Source: Montifringilla adamsi
Taxonomy: Eukaryota; Chordata; Aves; Passeriformes; Passeridae
DNA length: 64,000 nucleotides
Assembly (NCBI GenBank): GCA_017590115.1
Contig: JAGGNK010012892.1
Coordinates: forward strand, 2,210,351 to 2,274,350
Reading direction: 5' to 3'
In this document: positions 14,207-23,985 of the stretch, one piece after another
How positions within the stretch are numbered: the stretch's first letter is position 1
Layout of the letters: every line of letters starts with the position of its first letter
Translations under genes and position numbers: made by a program
The notes under the pieces: model-generated
The model's input: the letters and a program-made list of their open reading frames with translations, nothing else
Databases searched by the model: none
Told to the model about the DNA's origin: nothing

Positions 14207-14824
14207 CTCTTCTTTTATCTCCCTCAATCTCTTCCTACCCTACACTGCCATTACACCCATAATCCTGCACTTCAGGTGGTCAGCTTGCTGAAGGATGCTG
14301 GCAAGCACTTAATGACCAAAGAATATTTGGAGAAGATACTGTATGGACCTTCTCTGCCAGATATCTACTGCTCAGCAGGGAGCAGACCCCAGGGACACAG
14401 TTTACTCTTCTGTTCATACTCTAAATGAGTTCATGTCCAAAGCTCTGAATTCCTGCCAGCAGTATCAGAGTCGCTGTTTGTGTTTCTATTCAGCCACATT
14501 ATCCAAAGAACAAGGGCACAAAGATTCAAATTAATTCTTTAGTCCTCCCATGCTACTGCTGCACAGTCCAAATGCTATAAATGAAAAGTAGTGAAGACAC
14601 AAACCACCATGAAATCTTTTCAGTATGGAAACAACTTCATTATATCAGTCTCCCAGCTATACAGCTCACACAGAGCAGCAGAAAAATGCAAATTCTCCAA
14701 AGCTCCAAACAAGTTTCAGCTGGCAGCAGATGGCCAAGGAACAACCTCAGGACAGCTCTCCAAAGACAAGACCTATCTTCAGCAGCAGATACAAACAGAA
14801 TCCCGAGGGTCTGCATGAATAGAA

Positions 14825-14842
14825 GCTCCCTGAACAGGGAGC
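14825..14842. repeat. Perfect 8-bp inverted repeat
   Basis: GCTCCCTG and CAGGGAGC face each other across AA. Short and possibly fortuitous. Confidence 0.5.
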
Positions 14843-16183
14843 ATCCCACCACTGGCTCTCTGACAATCATTCCTAGTCTTCGTGCTTATATAACACATGA
14901 CCTTTCTGCAGCAAATGCGGGTGGGATAGTGGAATAATGGAATTGTTTCTCACTGCAAGAATAAAAGGCAGCACAGCAGGCTATGAAAAATGTATGTTGC
15001 TTACTAAGAAGAGATAATTGTAAGCAACGGTTAGGATATTTTAATTACTACAGCATCAAGGCTTTATCATCATTCAAAGTTTCCAGCATATTATTGTTTT
15101 CATAATTATAAATCAAATTGTAAAATAACCATTTATATTAAAATAATTGTGTTACTTCCTATAGTCAGCACCACTGGTTTATCCTTTCTTGTAGTTCAGG
15201 AACAGCACTAACTTTTCAAACTCCTCTAAATTTAAGCTAGGAAAAGCATAGAATCACAGAACAATCTATGATCAAAAAAAAAGTATGTAGAGAAATGGTA
15301 TTATTTCTACATACACAATGCACTGATTACATAAAAGACATAAATAATACATCATGCCACCCCCTGGGGTATCTCTGTTCCTCTAAGTGTTACATGACTG
15401 TCATAGATAAGAGCCATTTTTCTCCAGCTTGAAAGTACCTGATTTCTCATTTTATACAATGGAAAGAAATAGATTTTCTTCATTAAACTTGGAATTAATG
15501 CATCCTACTTTCCAGATCAAATCATACCTGACACGTGACAGCCTCACCAGGGCATTCAAGGAAAGTTGAACAAGGTGGGTCTGTTGCAGCTTGAGATTTC
15601 AGGCAGTGCAACAATCCTTCCTCGTGCTCTGCAAGTTCAAACTCCAAGAAGCCTTTGTCAAAAACTGAAATTCCAAGTTAATCTGATTAATTTATTCATT
15701 TTACATTAAAAGATACTTGGGTTTGCCTTGTTGGTTATATAAAGAATGGGGGGGTTGTCTACACAATAAACTGAAGTGCAAGTCCAGTCTCTCTTCCCTG
15801 ACCCAACTGAGAATCCACTGGATTAACACTTTGATTTATTCTTTCTAAGAATAATTTCTGAGAAAATTCTATCAGGACTCTACACACAAAAATGTGCAGG
15901 GTTACAATGACAAACATAAGTGAAACAGTGCACATATAAGGATAGATCACATGCCTCCAGCTGGAATTTCGACTATTTTTTATTACTTTGTTATTTCTTG
16001 GCACTGAGTTTGTTGCCTTCCTCTGTATATGGAAAAATAGTTGTATACAGGCCATGAACATCTGCTCAGTTTTTTTAAAGGATTATATTGTTGCATGAAG
16101 ATCTGCCCTTGCAGTTCCTGCTTCCCTGCACATACACACAAAAATCTGTGTTTCTTTTCTGAAAAAACACCAAAAACCAAGTT

Positions 16184-16203
16184 AAGTGGTCAGTTGACCA
16201 CTT
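16184..16203. repeat. Near-perfect palindrome in intron 1
   Basis: AAGTGGTCA (16184-16192) and TGACCACTT (16195-16203) are perfect inverted copies around GT. The TGGTCA/TGACCA halves resemble nuclear-receptor half-sites arranged as an inverted pair; function is unproven. Confidence 0.5.
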
Positions 16204-16954
16204 TTAATTCTAACCACAGAAAAATTGTAACTTACAGTGTACCCAAATAGTAAGCACAACTTCAACACCAGAGTTGTTCCTAAGCAGGGTTTCCTAGGAG
16301 CATTTATCATCAGTCAAGGGATTTGGTAGATTCTTTTTTCCTGAAAATTTCTAAAGCATTAGCAAGTTTAAAAAGACGTATTTTTGACCAATTTACATTT
16401 AACTGTTGTTAAATAGGACCAATCCTGTATGTTTTGCATGAGCAAATCAAGCTGATACAATGTTTTCACACTGAAACAAACTGCAAGGATGAAAACTGAG
16501 CATGTTAAAACATGAGTCATGAAAGGACCATTCAGTTTCTATGGCAATAATCCATATTTGTAAACATCAGGAAGGAAAAATGCCTGCACTAACAAACACA
16601 GCATGCAATTATTCTTCAATCACAATGTATTTTCCTAAAAAACTACAAGTTAATGTAGATAGTTCAACATGACCCTTAATTTTGTGTATTCCATAATTTT
16701 GAGCAAAGTTTTGCTCAGGCTGAACAGAAGAAGTCCTTTCAAGGAGTCTTCTTGTAGAAATTTCTGTGTAGAGTATCCTTCCCACACTTTTACAGTCAGG
16801 AAAATCAACCCCCAATTTTCTAATTCAATTAGTTAGTCCCCACAGAATTATGATTCCCATTTGATGCTTGTTTAGAGTTAAATTAATTCCTACTTTTGAA
16901 TTATTTACTATGCTTAAACCCCCAAACACATATGCAGGTTTTCTCACTAAGAAA

Positions 16955-16998
16955 GCAGAGGTACTGACATAAGAGAGCAGAGGTACGGACATAATCTG
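16955..16998 (+). repeat. 22-bp tandem repeat, two copies
   Basis: Two adjacent units each begin GCAGAGGTAC and contain GACATAA; they differ at a few bases. They lie about 80 bases before the CR1 reverse-transcriptase fragment. Confidence 0.65.
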
Positions 16999-17079
16999 GG
17001 GATCTGGAACTTTTGGGGGGAAAAATGAATCAATATAGCATAACCAGGGGATTATCATTTACATTTACATATATAACCA

Positions 17080-17562
17080 GGTACAGCCAGCATGGGTTTA
17101 TGAAAAGCAAGTCTTGCTTGACCAACCTGATCTTCTTTTATGACAAGGTGGCCCACTTAGGGGATGAGGAAAAGGCTGGGATGTTGTCTACCTGGAACTT
17201 AATAAAGCTTTGGTCACTGTTTTCCATGGCATTCTTCTGGAGAAATTGGCTGTTCAAGGCTTGGATGGGTGCACTCTCCACTGGGTAAAAAACTGCCTGG
17301 ATGGCCAAGCCCTAAGACTGGTGGTGAATGGAGTTAAATCCAGTTGGTATCTGGTCACCAGTGGTGTCCCCAGAGCTGAGTACAAGGCCCAGTTCTGTTC
17401 AGTATCTTTGCCAATGATCTTCACGAGGGGATCACAGCAAGTTCACAGCCAGCACCAAGCTGAGCTGGAGTATCAATATACTGAAGCAGTGCTGTGCAAA
17501 CAGTTGGGTTCAATGATCTTAAGGGTCTTTTCCAACCTAAATAATTCTGTAATTCTAAGTTC
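17080..17562 (+). mobile_element. CR1 LINE fragment with reverse-transcriptase remnant
   Basis: The first about 380 bases translate, across frameshifts, to the CR1 ORF2 reverse-transcriptase region (pieces such as SCLTNLIFFYDKV and VVNGVKSSW are clear). There is a frameshift near 17180 and another near 17370. The place where the catalytic FADD box should stand reads FTAS, so the active-site aspartates are lost. The sequence then jumps, near 17465-17500, straight to the CR1 3' end (TCTTTTCCAACCTAAATAATTC), so the rest of ORF2 and most of the 3' region are deleted. Dead element. Confidence 0.9.
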
Positions 17563-20033
17563 TATCGGATCCTCACTAAAATTGTGACAATTGTAAAAAC
17601 AGGGCTGCTTTTCCTCTTTCATATAGAATCGTACAGTATCATTCTCCTTAGGAGCTGTGAGGACTCTTTACACAGATGAAAGACCCATAAAATCCAAAGT
17701 ATTTGGCACAAATACTCAATAATTCTTTCACTTTCTCATAGCTACAGAGGACTTTCATTTGTCACCTTATTCCCAACACTTGTCCCATTATGGGGACTGT
17801 GCAATGTAACAAGGTCTTATCTCCCTAAAGATAATATCAGTGAGAAGATAATGGACACAGCTAATAGCCCCCATTCCAGCAACTGTTTTTGTCTCCCAAG
17901 TCAGTCAACTCTCCTGTCTCCCTTGCATGGTTTCCTGACAAAATGAAAGACCTTGAGAATTCAAAAAAGGCAAAGAAGATCATTAATCTAAACAGAACAA
18001 TGACCATTTATTGTTTTTCCTTGTTCACAAATTAGATATTTTAAAATCAGTATCAGGGCTCACACCGATCTCAGCTGAAGGAGGGTTGACACCACAAGAG
18101 GTGGACAGGAAAATATAACAAAGGTACATTGCAAAAACTTATGACAACCAAAGGCAAGTATAGGATTGAAGAGAAAACACACTAAAGGTGTATTTCTAAT
18201 TTGTTTTTAAAAAACTTTTACACTCCCAAGGGGACAAGAAAGGATCCCAGAAGCACATCCTGCTTCTACTAGTAGTTCCCTCTATCCCAAGCCCTAGGAA
18301 AGGAGGAAAGATCATAGAGTTGTGTGGAAAACCCCCTACCAAAAGTTCAGAGTTTTCAGGTATTCAGTGGTTAAACAGCATAAAATTTCAGTCACCTCCT
18401 GGGCACTTTCTGATCCTGTTGCATTTCTGAACTAGACCAGGTTCCTACAAAGAAATTAAAACCAGGATCTTCCAGTCCTTCTAGGATTTTGCAGCTCTGA
18501 CCTTATTGATAAATAACTTTTAAACAGTTTGTCTCAAAATGACTAATTTTGCTGTAATAGGTTTGGAAGTGTCTGGTTTTCACATTTTTACATATATTAT
18601 AAGGATGTGCGCCATAGAGCACTACTAGCCAAGTGCTCTTGAGCAGAACAGATCAATCTGGAAGGGTTTCAAGAGAAAAAAAAATTAATAAAGAAACTGG
18701 CATTATTTAAAAGCACAGGAATTGTAAGTGACAAAAAGTTAAGCAGTATGTTTGATTTGAAGAAGTATCACAGTTCTTTCATTAAGGTTTTTAAACCACT
18801 TTATCTGCTTTATTATATTAAATTTATCTATCAATATCAATCCCCCTTATGATAAATTCTGTAACATACTACCACAAAAGCTATTTCTGCCACTGTGTCT
18901 AAAGTTGACAAGCAGCATTCAATCCTTATTTTTTCTAGGATTGTCATGAAAAATGACTGGTACAACTGGTTTACATCCCTTCTGAAAGTAGGACATATTT
19001 TCTAATCTACACTTCCTGAAGTGCCTTCTTGCTTCCCAGATACCTCTAATATTTGCTTATCTGGTAGTGCCTATGTTCAAGTAGTACATAAGTGAAGGAG
19101 AAATAAAGCAGCTCTACAGACAAAGCCACCTGCAGTAAAATACAATGTTGACTGATGTTACACCTCTACACAAATATCAGCCCAGACAAACTAAGGGTAA
19201 AACCTGTCCACTCTTCAGCATTTGTAGGCTTCAATCAGGAACTAAAAGAAAGGTGAAATCCCTTTCTTATGCAATTAAACCAGACCAATGTGTAGAATGC
19301 ACCCTACTTCTATCTTCACTTCACCAACCCTCACATCACACTAAAATAGGTTTGGGTTTGGTTTCCTTTTAATATAATGAACATTGGAAAAAGGTCTGTA
19401 TAGTAGACAAAAGATATTAATTCTCAAACAGGAAGATGAGTAAGTGATGTAAGTGTAAACAGCTGTCACTAATTTATTACAACATATTTTGCTCTCTGAT
19501 TTACCACGTACCTCTCAGTTGCCTCAGCCAGCAGCACATGGGAAATACATCCCAGAACTTGTTGCTACACTACTGGCTTATACCATAATTTCCATAATTC
19601 CAACAATCTAGTAAATGACATGTAATAACCCCACAGAAAACTCATATAAATTTTGAAATTTTTTTAAATAGGCAAAAAGCTATTATTTTTATTAAATGGA
19701 CACCAAAAATGAAGTCAGTATTTTCACAAGTGTTTTGTTTGGTATTACATGTAACTGAAAAATGCATTAATACGTGCCTCCCTTTATGGCAAGTATATGA
19801 ATTACACTCACAAATTTATATAAAGCGCCCCCTCTATGGGACTTCTTACACACTGTGCACGGGCAGGACAGTCTCATTTTGCTTTGTAGAACAAAAGTTT
19901 CAGAAATATTGCACTGGTTTATTCATCAGGCTTTGACTCCTCCTCACTTATGCAATCCAGCGTATTACCAGAGAAGTTCCGTTACAAGAAAAATTAGGCT
20001 CTTAAAAATACACGATAAAGTAAGTGCAAACTG

Positions 20034-20057
20034 CATTGTAGGGTACATCCTACAATG
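20034..20057. repeat. Perfect 9-bp hairpin
   Basis: CATTGTAGG (20034-20042) pairs with CCTACAATG (20049-20057) across a 6-base loop. It lies next to a second, longer hairpin that shares the GTAGG/CCTAC core. Confidence 0.8.
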
Positions 20058-20064
20058 TGCTGGA

Positions 20065-20093
20065 ATGCCCTACAAAGCGACTTTGTAGGGCAT
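20065..20093. repeat. Perfect 13-bp hairpin with CGA loop
   Basis: ATGCCCTACAAAG (20065-20077) pairs without mismatch with CTTTGTAGGGCAT (20081-20093), leaving only a 3-base loop. It is too short for a microRNA precursor; a cruciform or a remnant of a palindromic mobile element is possible. Confidence 0.85.
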
Positions 20094-20140
20094 AATTTAG
20101 AAAAGAAGCCAGTGTTACATACAAGAAGGCTAGGAAGTAC

Positions 20141-20164
20141 GCTCCGGAGTACAATAGCTCCGGA
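20141..20164. repeat. Direct repeat of GCTCCGGA
   Basis: The octamer occurs at 20141-20148 and 20157-20164, each containing the palindromic core TCCGGA. It lies between the twin hairpins and the CpG island and may be a paired factor site. Confidence 0.5.
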
Positions 20165-20324
20165 CTATCCCACAGCCAGCCTGCTCACATTTCAGGAAAT
20201 CAACACTGATCACCACATCCATCCCGACTGATGAAAGAGAACAGTCACTACTCCTGACCATCAGTGTCCCTCTGGCAGGCATTGAAATGATACTAAACAC
20301 GAAGGGCTACCAAGCAGCCGCAGT

Positions 20325-20850
20325 CAGTGCAGGTCGGGGGGTGAGGCTCGCAGCTCGCCAGCTCTCCTGCCCGCTTGGAGCTTGCCCCGCGCCGCCAGCC
20401 CCCGGCCGAGGGGAGGCTCTGTGCCATCCTCGGCGTCAGGCAGCCCCTCCGCAAGAGCCTGGGGGAAAACGAGCCGGAGAAGGAAAGAAAGGAAAATGAA
20501 AAGGAGGACGGGGGAGGGGTGAAAAAAAAAGGGAGAATCCACGTTTCTGCATTTCTCTAAAACAAAGAATGTGAGAAAGCAGATGTAGTTCAGCGCAAAC
20601 GACTCCACCCTGCGAGGCTTCGGTGTTTACTCTCCCAGCTCGCTTGCCCAGCTGTCCTCCAGCCGCGTCCCAAGCCCTTTCTTTTGTTGGGAACTTCCCA
20701 GCGGCCGCAGCCCCGCCGGGACGGGGGGCTCAGCCCGAGCGCCCCGCGGCAGCACTTGGCCTTTGACCGCCCCTCCCGCTCTGTGCCCGCAGCGAGCGCC
20801 GCAAACCTCGGTCTTCCGCTCAAAAACCCGAAGCGCAAACCCCTCTCTGC
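20325..20850. promoter_or_regulatory. CpG island in COL5A2 intron 1
   Basis: Two GC-rich blocks (about 20325-20475 and 20640-20840) are packed with CpG dinucleotides; I count about 22 in the second 200-base block, in a window that otherwise has very few. It contains GCGGCCGC at 20701-20708 and a GC-box/SP1-like CCGCCCCTCCCGC at 20767-20779. It begins about 140 bases 3' of COL5A2 exon 1, so it lies in the intron and not over the start codon. It may be part of an extended COL5A2 promoter, an intronic enhancer, or the promoter of an antisense transcript. Confidence 0.85.
20476..20537 (+). repeat. Polypurine tract inside the CpG island
   Basis: Sixty-two bases of A and G on the plus strand with only three pyrimidines (20497, 20509, 20520). 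The COL5A2 transcript would carry the matching pyrimidine tract. Such tracts can form triplex DNA or bind GAGA-type or polypyrimidine-binding factors. Confidence 0.7.
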
Positions 20851-20988
20851 CTCCTTCTCAATATGTGAAAGCAATACTCTAGTATCCCAGGTTTTCCACT
20901 CCACTTACTAGCCAAATCACACAATAAACACACTGCATGCAAAGAGGGGGGATTATGATAATTGTTTTAGAGGTAGAGAGAAACTCAC

Positions 20989-21091
20989 CACCTTCATACT
21001 CTTCCACTTCTTGCGCTTTTATGGTTACAAATCGGCCTAATAAAGCAGCGAGGATGAAAAAAGTTCTCGTTTGTACCAAGACTGCCATCAT
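20989..21091 (-). CDS. COL5A2: COL5A2 exon 1, coding part (signal peptide of collagen alpha-2(V) chain)
   Basis: This is the first coding exon of the pro-alpha2(V) chain of the fibrillar collagen type V, a secreted protein that co-assembles with type I collagen and limits fibril diameter. The exon encodes 34 codons plus one base (phase 1). It starts with a double Met (ATG at 21091 and 21088), followed by a hydrophobic core (FFILAALLG) and then GRFVTIKAQE, which closely matches the mammalian COL5A2 signal-peptide end as I remember it (GQFVSIKAQE). Cleavage is expected after Ala26 of KAQ. An acidic stretch (EVEEYEG) follows, as in the family. After that the reading frame runs into a GTGAGT splice donor at 20988-20983; the in-frame continuation has no collagen or VWC character, so it is intron. 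The first ATG has G at -3; the second has A at -3 and G at +4, a strong Kozak context. Gly-X-Y, VWC and C-propeptide exons are outside the window. The gene call rests on a short peptide, but the match is specific. Confidence 0.92.
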
Positions 21092-21093
21092 GC

Positions 21094-21108
21094 CTAGATA
21101 TTAGACAT
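21094..21108 (-). promoter_or_regulatory. Upstream ORF 3, ending 2 nt before the COL5A2 start
   Basis: ATG TCT AAT ATC TAG, a four-codon frame whose stop codon ends only two bases before the main ATG. The spacing leaves almost no room for a scanning ribosome to regain initiation factors, so it may favour use of the second Met codon or repress translation. Confidence 0.5.
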
Positions 21109-21147
21109 GTATCCTCCCTGGGCAGCAAAAAGTGCAGAATCGTAAGG

Positions 21148-21162
21148 TTATTTTAGCACCAT
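21148..21162 (-). promoter_or_regulatory. Upstream ORF 2 in COL5A2 leader
   Basis: ATG GTG CTA AAA TAA, a four-codon frame. It overlaps the end of upstream ORF 1 by ten bases in another frame. G at +4 gives a moderately good initiation context. Confidence 0.45.
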
Positions 21163-21197
21163 GAAGCCAGCTGAGGAGTCGTTCTGCCTTTCCGCAT
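21153..21197 (-). promoter_or_regulatory. Upstream ORF 1 in COL5A2 leader
   Basis: An ATG at 21197 opens a 15-codon reading frame (stop included) ending in TAA at 21153-21155. It lies wholly inside the predicted leader. It probably reduces initiation at the main ATG; any peptide function is unknown. Confidence 0.5.
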
Positions 21198-21280
21198 CAG
21201 TTCCAGGACAAAGTCTGCGAGCCCTCTTTTCAGCACCAGCTCCAGCGCAGTCTGCAAACACTCCTTTCAGGGGATGCAGC

Positions 21281-21288
21281 TTTAAATA
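21281..21288 (-). promoter_or_regulatory. TATA-like box of COL5A2 promoter
   Basis: On the minus strand the sequence reads TATTTAAA, followed by GCTGCATC. It lies about 190 bases upstream of the COL5A2 ATG, a sensible place for a core promoter. It is not a perfect TATA box, and mammalian COL5A2 is, as I recall, regarded as lacking one, so function is uncertain. Confidence 0.4.
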
Positions 21289-21372
21289 GGAAGAATGCTG
21301 CCTCCACTTTCTTCCTGCCCCTTTTCAGCTCGTTCAGGCTCCTAACCATCCACTCCCTGCCAAGCAACAGTC

Positions 21373-21382
21373 TGATTGATGG
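21373..21382 (+). promoter_or_regulatory. PBX/PREP/HOX-type binding site upstream of COL5A2
   Basis: TGATTGATGG is a textbook PBX-HOX bipartite site (TGATTGAT core). It lies about 115-125 bases upstream of the predicted transcription start. Work on the human COL5A2 promoter, as I recall it, mapped a PBX1/2-PREP1 element roughly 95-150 bases upstream of the start, so position and sequence agree. The distance depends on the inferred start site. Confidence 0.5.
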
Positions 21383-23568
21383 TAAATAACCGAATCAGAG
21401 CTGGCTTCACTCTTCCTTGAACTTTTCTCTTTACGAGCACACTTGCGGGATACTTTCCTGCTGCTGTGCAGTGCATGTGCTTTTTCAGGACCCTTTATTA
21501 AGCAAGCAAAAGCAGAGTTTTAAGAAGCTGTCAGGAAGAGAAAGCTCTGCCTTTACCACACCCAGCGCACGCTTCCTGGAAATGGAGGGTATAGCCCCAT
21601 TTGGAGCCGATTCCCTTATTAGGAACTCGGTCGCTTCCAGCGCGCCAGAGGAGGATTTCCTCCTCTCCCCTGATAACTGCCCCCTGCCTCGCTGTGTTAT
21701 CAAACGGGACTCCAGTCCCTGCAGAGAGGCTCACAGAGCTGAAATAAGGCAGCTTGCTTCAGGAACTTGCAAATAAGCCCCCTTCACTCAAAGGGAAATA
21801 ATCATTCTCAAATGAATTCTTTTGCTGAATAATCTTTCCTCAAATGCCTACCTGCTCTATATTTACTGTCCTACCAGCTGGGAAGACTGTTGGAAATCAC
21901 CGGAAGATGCTCTACACTTTTAATACCAGAATGCCCGTTCAAACTAACCAAATACCTGCTTTTCTTCAGGGTTCTCTGCCCCTGTTCCCTGACAAGCCTA
22001 CCTAAGCCCCAGCCTAGTATTTAGCCCTTAACAATGTGCCTTAATTAGCATTCTAGCGTGAGCACTAAGCAAATCTCTCTTTTGTGGATCACTTGCAACT
22101 GGGAGTAGAATGTTAAATTTCTTTCTTCCCACAGTGTTTATGGTCTGCTGAAAGGAAGCTCAGTCACTAATCCCCTCATTAGCTAAGAATGGGGTCATCT
22201 ATACCTGCTGCAGGGAAATACAGATTCATCTGCAGGAAGGTTTTCTGTGTTCAGCTATTTCAGCTCCAGAACAATCCTATTTGAAGTAAATATCTTCACC
22301 TGGATTCGTACAGATTGGAAACTCCCTGACTAATCACAGGATGATTTACCCCCTCAGTGATGCAGAATCCTAATGCCTATGAAGTTTTCTTCTGTCTCTT
22401 CAAAGGACCAGAATGCCCAGAAGAAGAAAGGTAACCCAGAAAATGGCACAGCACTGCAATGCTACATCAAACCTACTCAAACAGCAAAACCAGAGATGAC
22501 CATAAAAATACACTGAAAGAGAACAACATCAAAGTTCCCTGCTCTCTTGCACCAAGCTGTCTTAACACTTTTTTTTTTTTCCTGAGGTATTCAAAGATAC
22601 CTTCTGTGATTTCACTCCTAGGACAGATTCCTACAGTGATATCTATAGGTTCCCCTTCATACCTAATTCTGCTTTGGTCCCACCAACAAGTTATGACACA
22701 TAACTAAAACAGATGAACAACAGAATAGAAAAGGATACAAATTGAATCCATCCCCTTATGCCTTCTTATAAATACTTCCTTTTATCATGGTTCTGCACTT
22801 AGAGATGGTTTCAGTTTTATTACAAGCATCATATGGAATCATTAAGTCTATAACTTTTCATTTAAACAAATTCACTTCCAGGTCTAAGCTATTTGATAGC
22901 ATTCCATTGGACACGAGTGAGAGAAAATCTTCAGGTAGCACCACTGTGAGTAGAATCAGACCAAGCAATTAAGAGTGGGCAGATAAATAATTCCAAGTAT
23001 GCTCAGTGTCACTTCTCCCTTCTTCCTCTCAATAGGGGAGAAGCCAACATTGCATAGAATAATATTGTATATTTATGCAGCAATTTGTCTCCAAGGTTTT
23101 TTTACTTTTTTCCATAGATTTTAGAATTCTGTAAGAACAGAGGAATGTGGAATTTCGCAAATTAGCCCAAGGTCATGGATTCACTAGTAAAGCCTTTTTT
23201 GGAGCTCATTTTTCTTCTGTGCCAAGGAAAACTTACACAAGAAGGAAATTCTTTGGGCGGAGAATCCTGGGCCCCAACTCCTGGAGCAGATTCTTCCCCA
23301 ATCCACCTTCATTGTTACACATCCAGCTTGCAGTACATAACCATACCTAATTTAGTAGACAGAGACACTGCAGAAGCCGTAGGACTGAATCCTCTTTGTC
23401 TAGTCCATCTCGGTAGAGAAATAAATGTGGAAAAGCAGGAAACAAAACCAAGGTCTTTCCACCAGCAGGAGACACTTTGAATTCAGGATTGCCTCAGCTA
23501 CCAATTTGTGGCTGATTACTTACAGGAGATGAAAAAGTGATATGACATGATTAAAAAATCACTTTCTA

Positions 23569-23985
23569 ATAGAATCACAGAATAGTTATGGTTGTAAAGA
23601 ACATTTACAGGTCATCTAGTCCAAGCCCCCTGCAACAAGGAGGGACATCTTCAAACAGACCAGGCTTCTCAGAGCTCTGTCCAGCCTGACATTGGAGGTT
23701 TCCAGATGTGGGGCATCCACCACCTCTCTGGGACTCCTTTTCTAGTATTTCATCAATCTCATCATAAAATTCTTCTTTATACCTAGTCTGAATCTACATT
23801 CTTTTTGTTTAAAGCCATTACTCCTTGTCCAATTGCAACAGGCCCTGCCAAAATGGGTGTCCCCATCTTTCCGACAGAACCCCTTCAGGTACTGGCAGGA
23901 TACTATAAGGTCTCCCCAGAGCCTTTTCCAGGTTGAACAACCCCAACTCCTCCAGCCTGTCTTCACAGGAGAGGTGTTTCATGCT
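23569..23985 (-). mobile_element. CR1 LINE 3' end, minus strand
   Basis: Starts with the reversed CR1 tip (ATAGAATCACAGAATAG), then GTCATCTAGTCCAAGCCCCC, a GGCATCCACCACCTCTCTGG segment, and CCCCAACTCCTCCAGCCTGT, all in the expected order of the CR1 3' end read backwards. About 415 bases remain. It lies in the COL5A2 5' flank, in the same orientation as COL5A2. Confidence 0.93.

Larger units (their letters stand above)
1..20988 (-). other. COL5A2: COL5A2 intron 1 (3' part beyond window)
   Basis: This stretch lies 3' of COL5A2 exon 1 on its sense strand. I looked for the next exon, which should encode a cysteine-rich von Willebrand C domain (CQICVCDNG-like), and saw none on the minus strand. 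The whole 21 kb is therefore assigned to intron 1. Apart from the CR1 pieces, simple repeats, CpG island and hairpins listed separately, it is AT-rich and stop-dense in all frames. The longest open frame in it (163 codons, minus, 4913-5404) has no recognisable domain. Confidence 0.75.
21092..21258 (-). other. COL5A2: COL5A2 5' untranslated region (predicted)
   Basis: This is the leader between the predicted start of transcription and the COL5A2 start codon. The 5' limit is inferred by placing the start about 25-30 bases downstream of the TATA-like box at 21281-21288, so it is approximate. The leader contains three upstream ATGs, each closed by its own stop before the main start codon. Upstream ATGs are a known feature of several fibrillar collagen leaders. 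No splice acceptor was needed to connect leader and coding exon, so both are taken as one exon. Confidence 0.6.

Noticed and set aside
15247..15271. ATAGAATCACAGAACAATC, similar to the reversed CR1 tip
   Set aside because: Only about 20 bases match and no CR1 body follows; too short to call.
17620..17650. ATAGAATCGTACAGTATCATT, CR1-tip-like
   Set aside because: No further CR1 sequence on either side; could be chance in AT-rich DNA.
20065..20093. microRNA precursor
   Set aside because: The 13-bp stem with a 3-base loop is much too short for Drosha/Dicer processing.
20590..20904. 104-codon minus-strand frame over the CpG island
   Set aside because: GC-rich DNA has few stops, so open frames arise easily there; composition (Arg/Gly-rich) is typical of translated CpG island.
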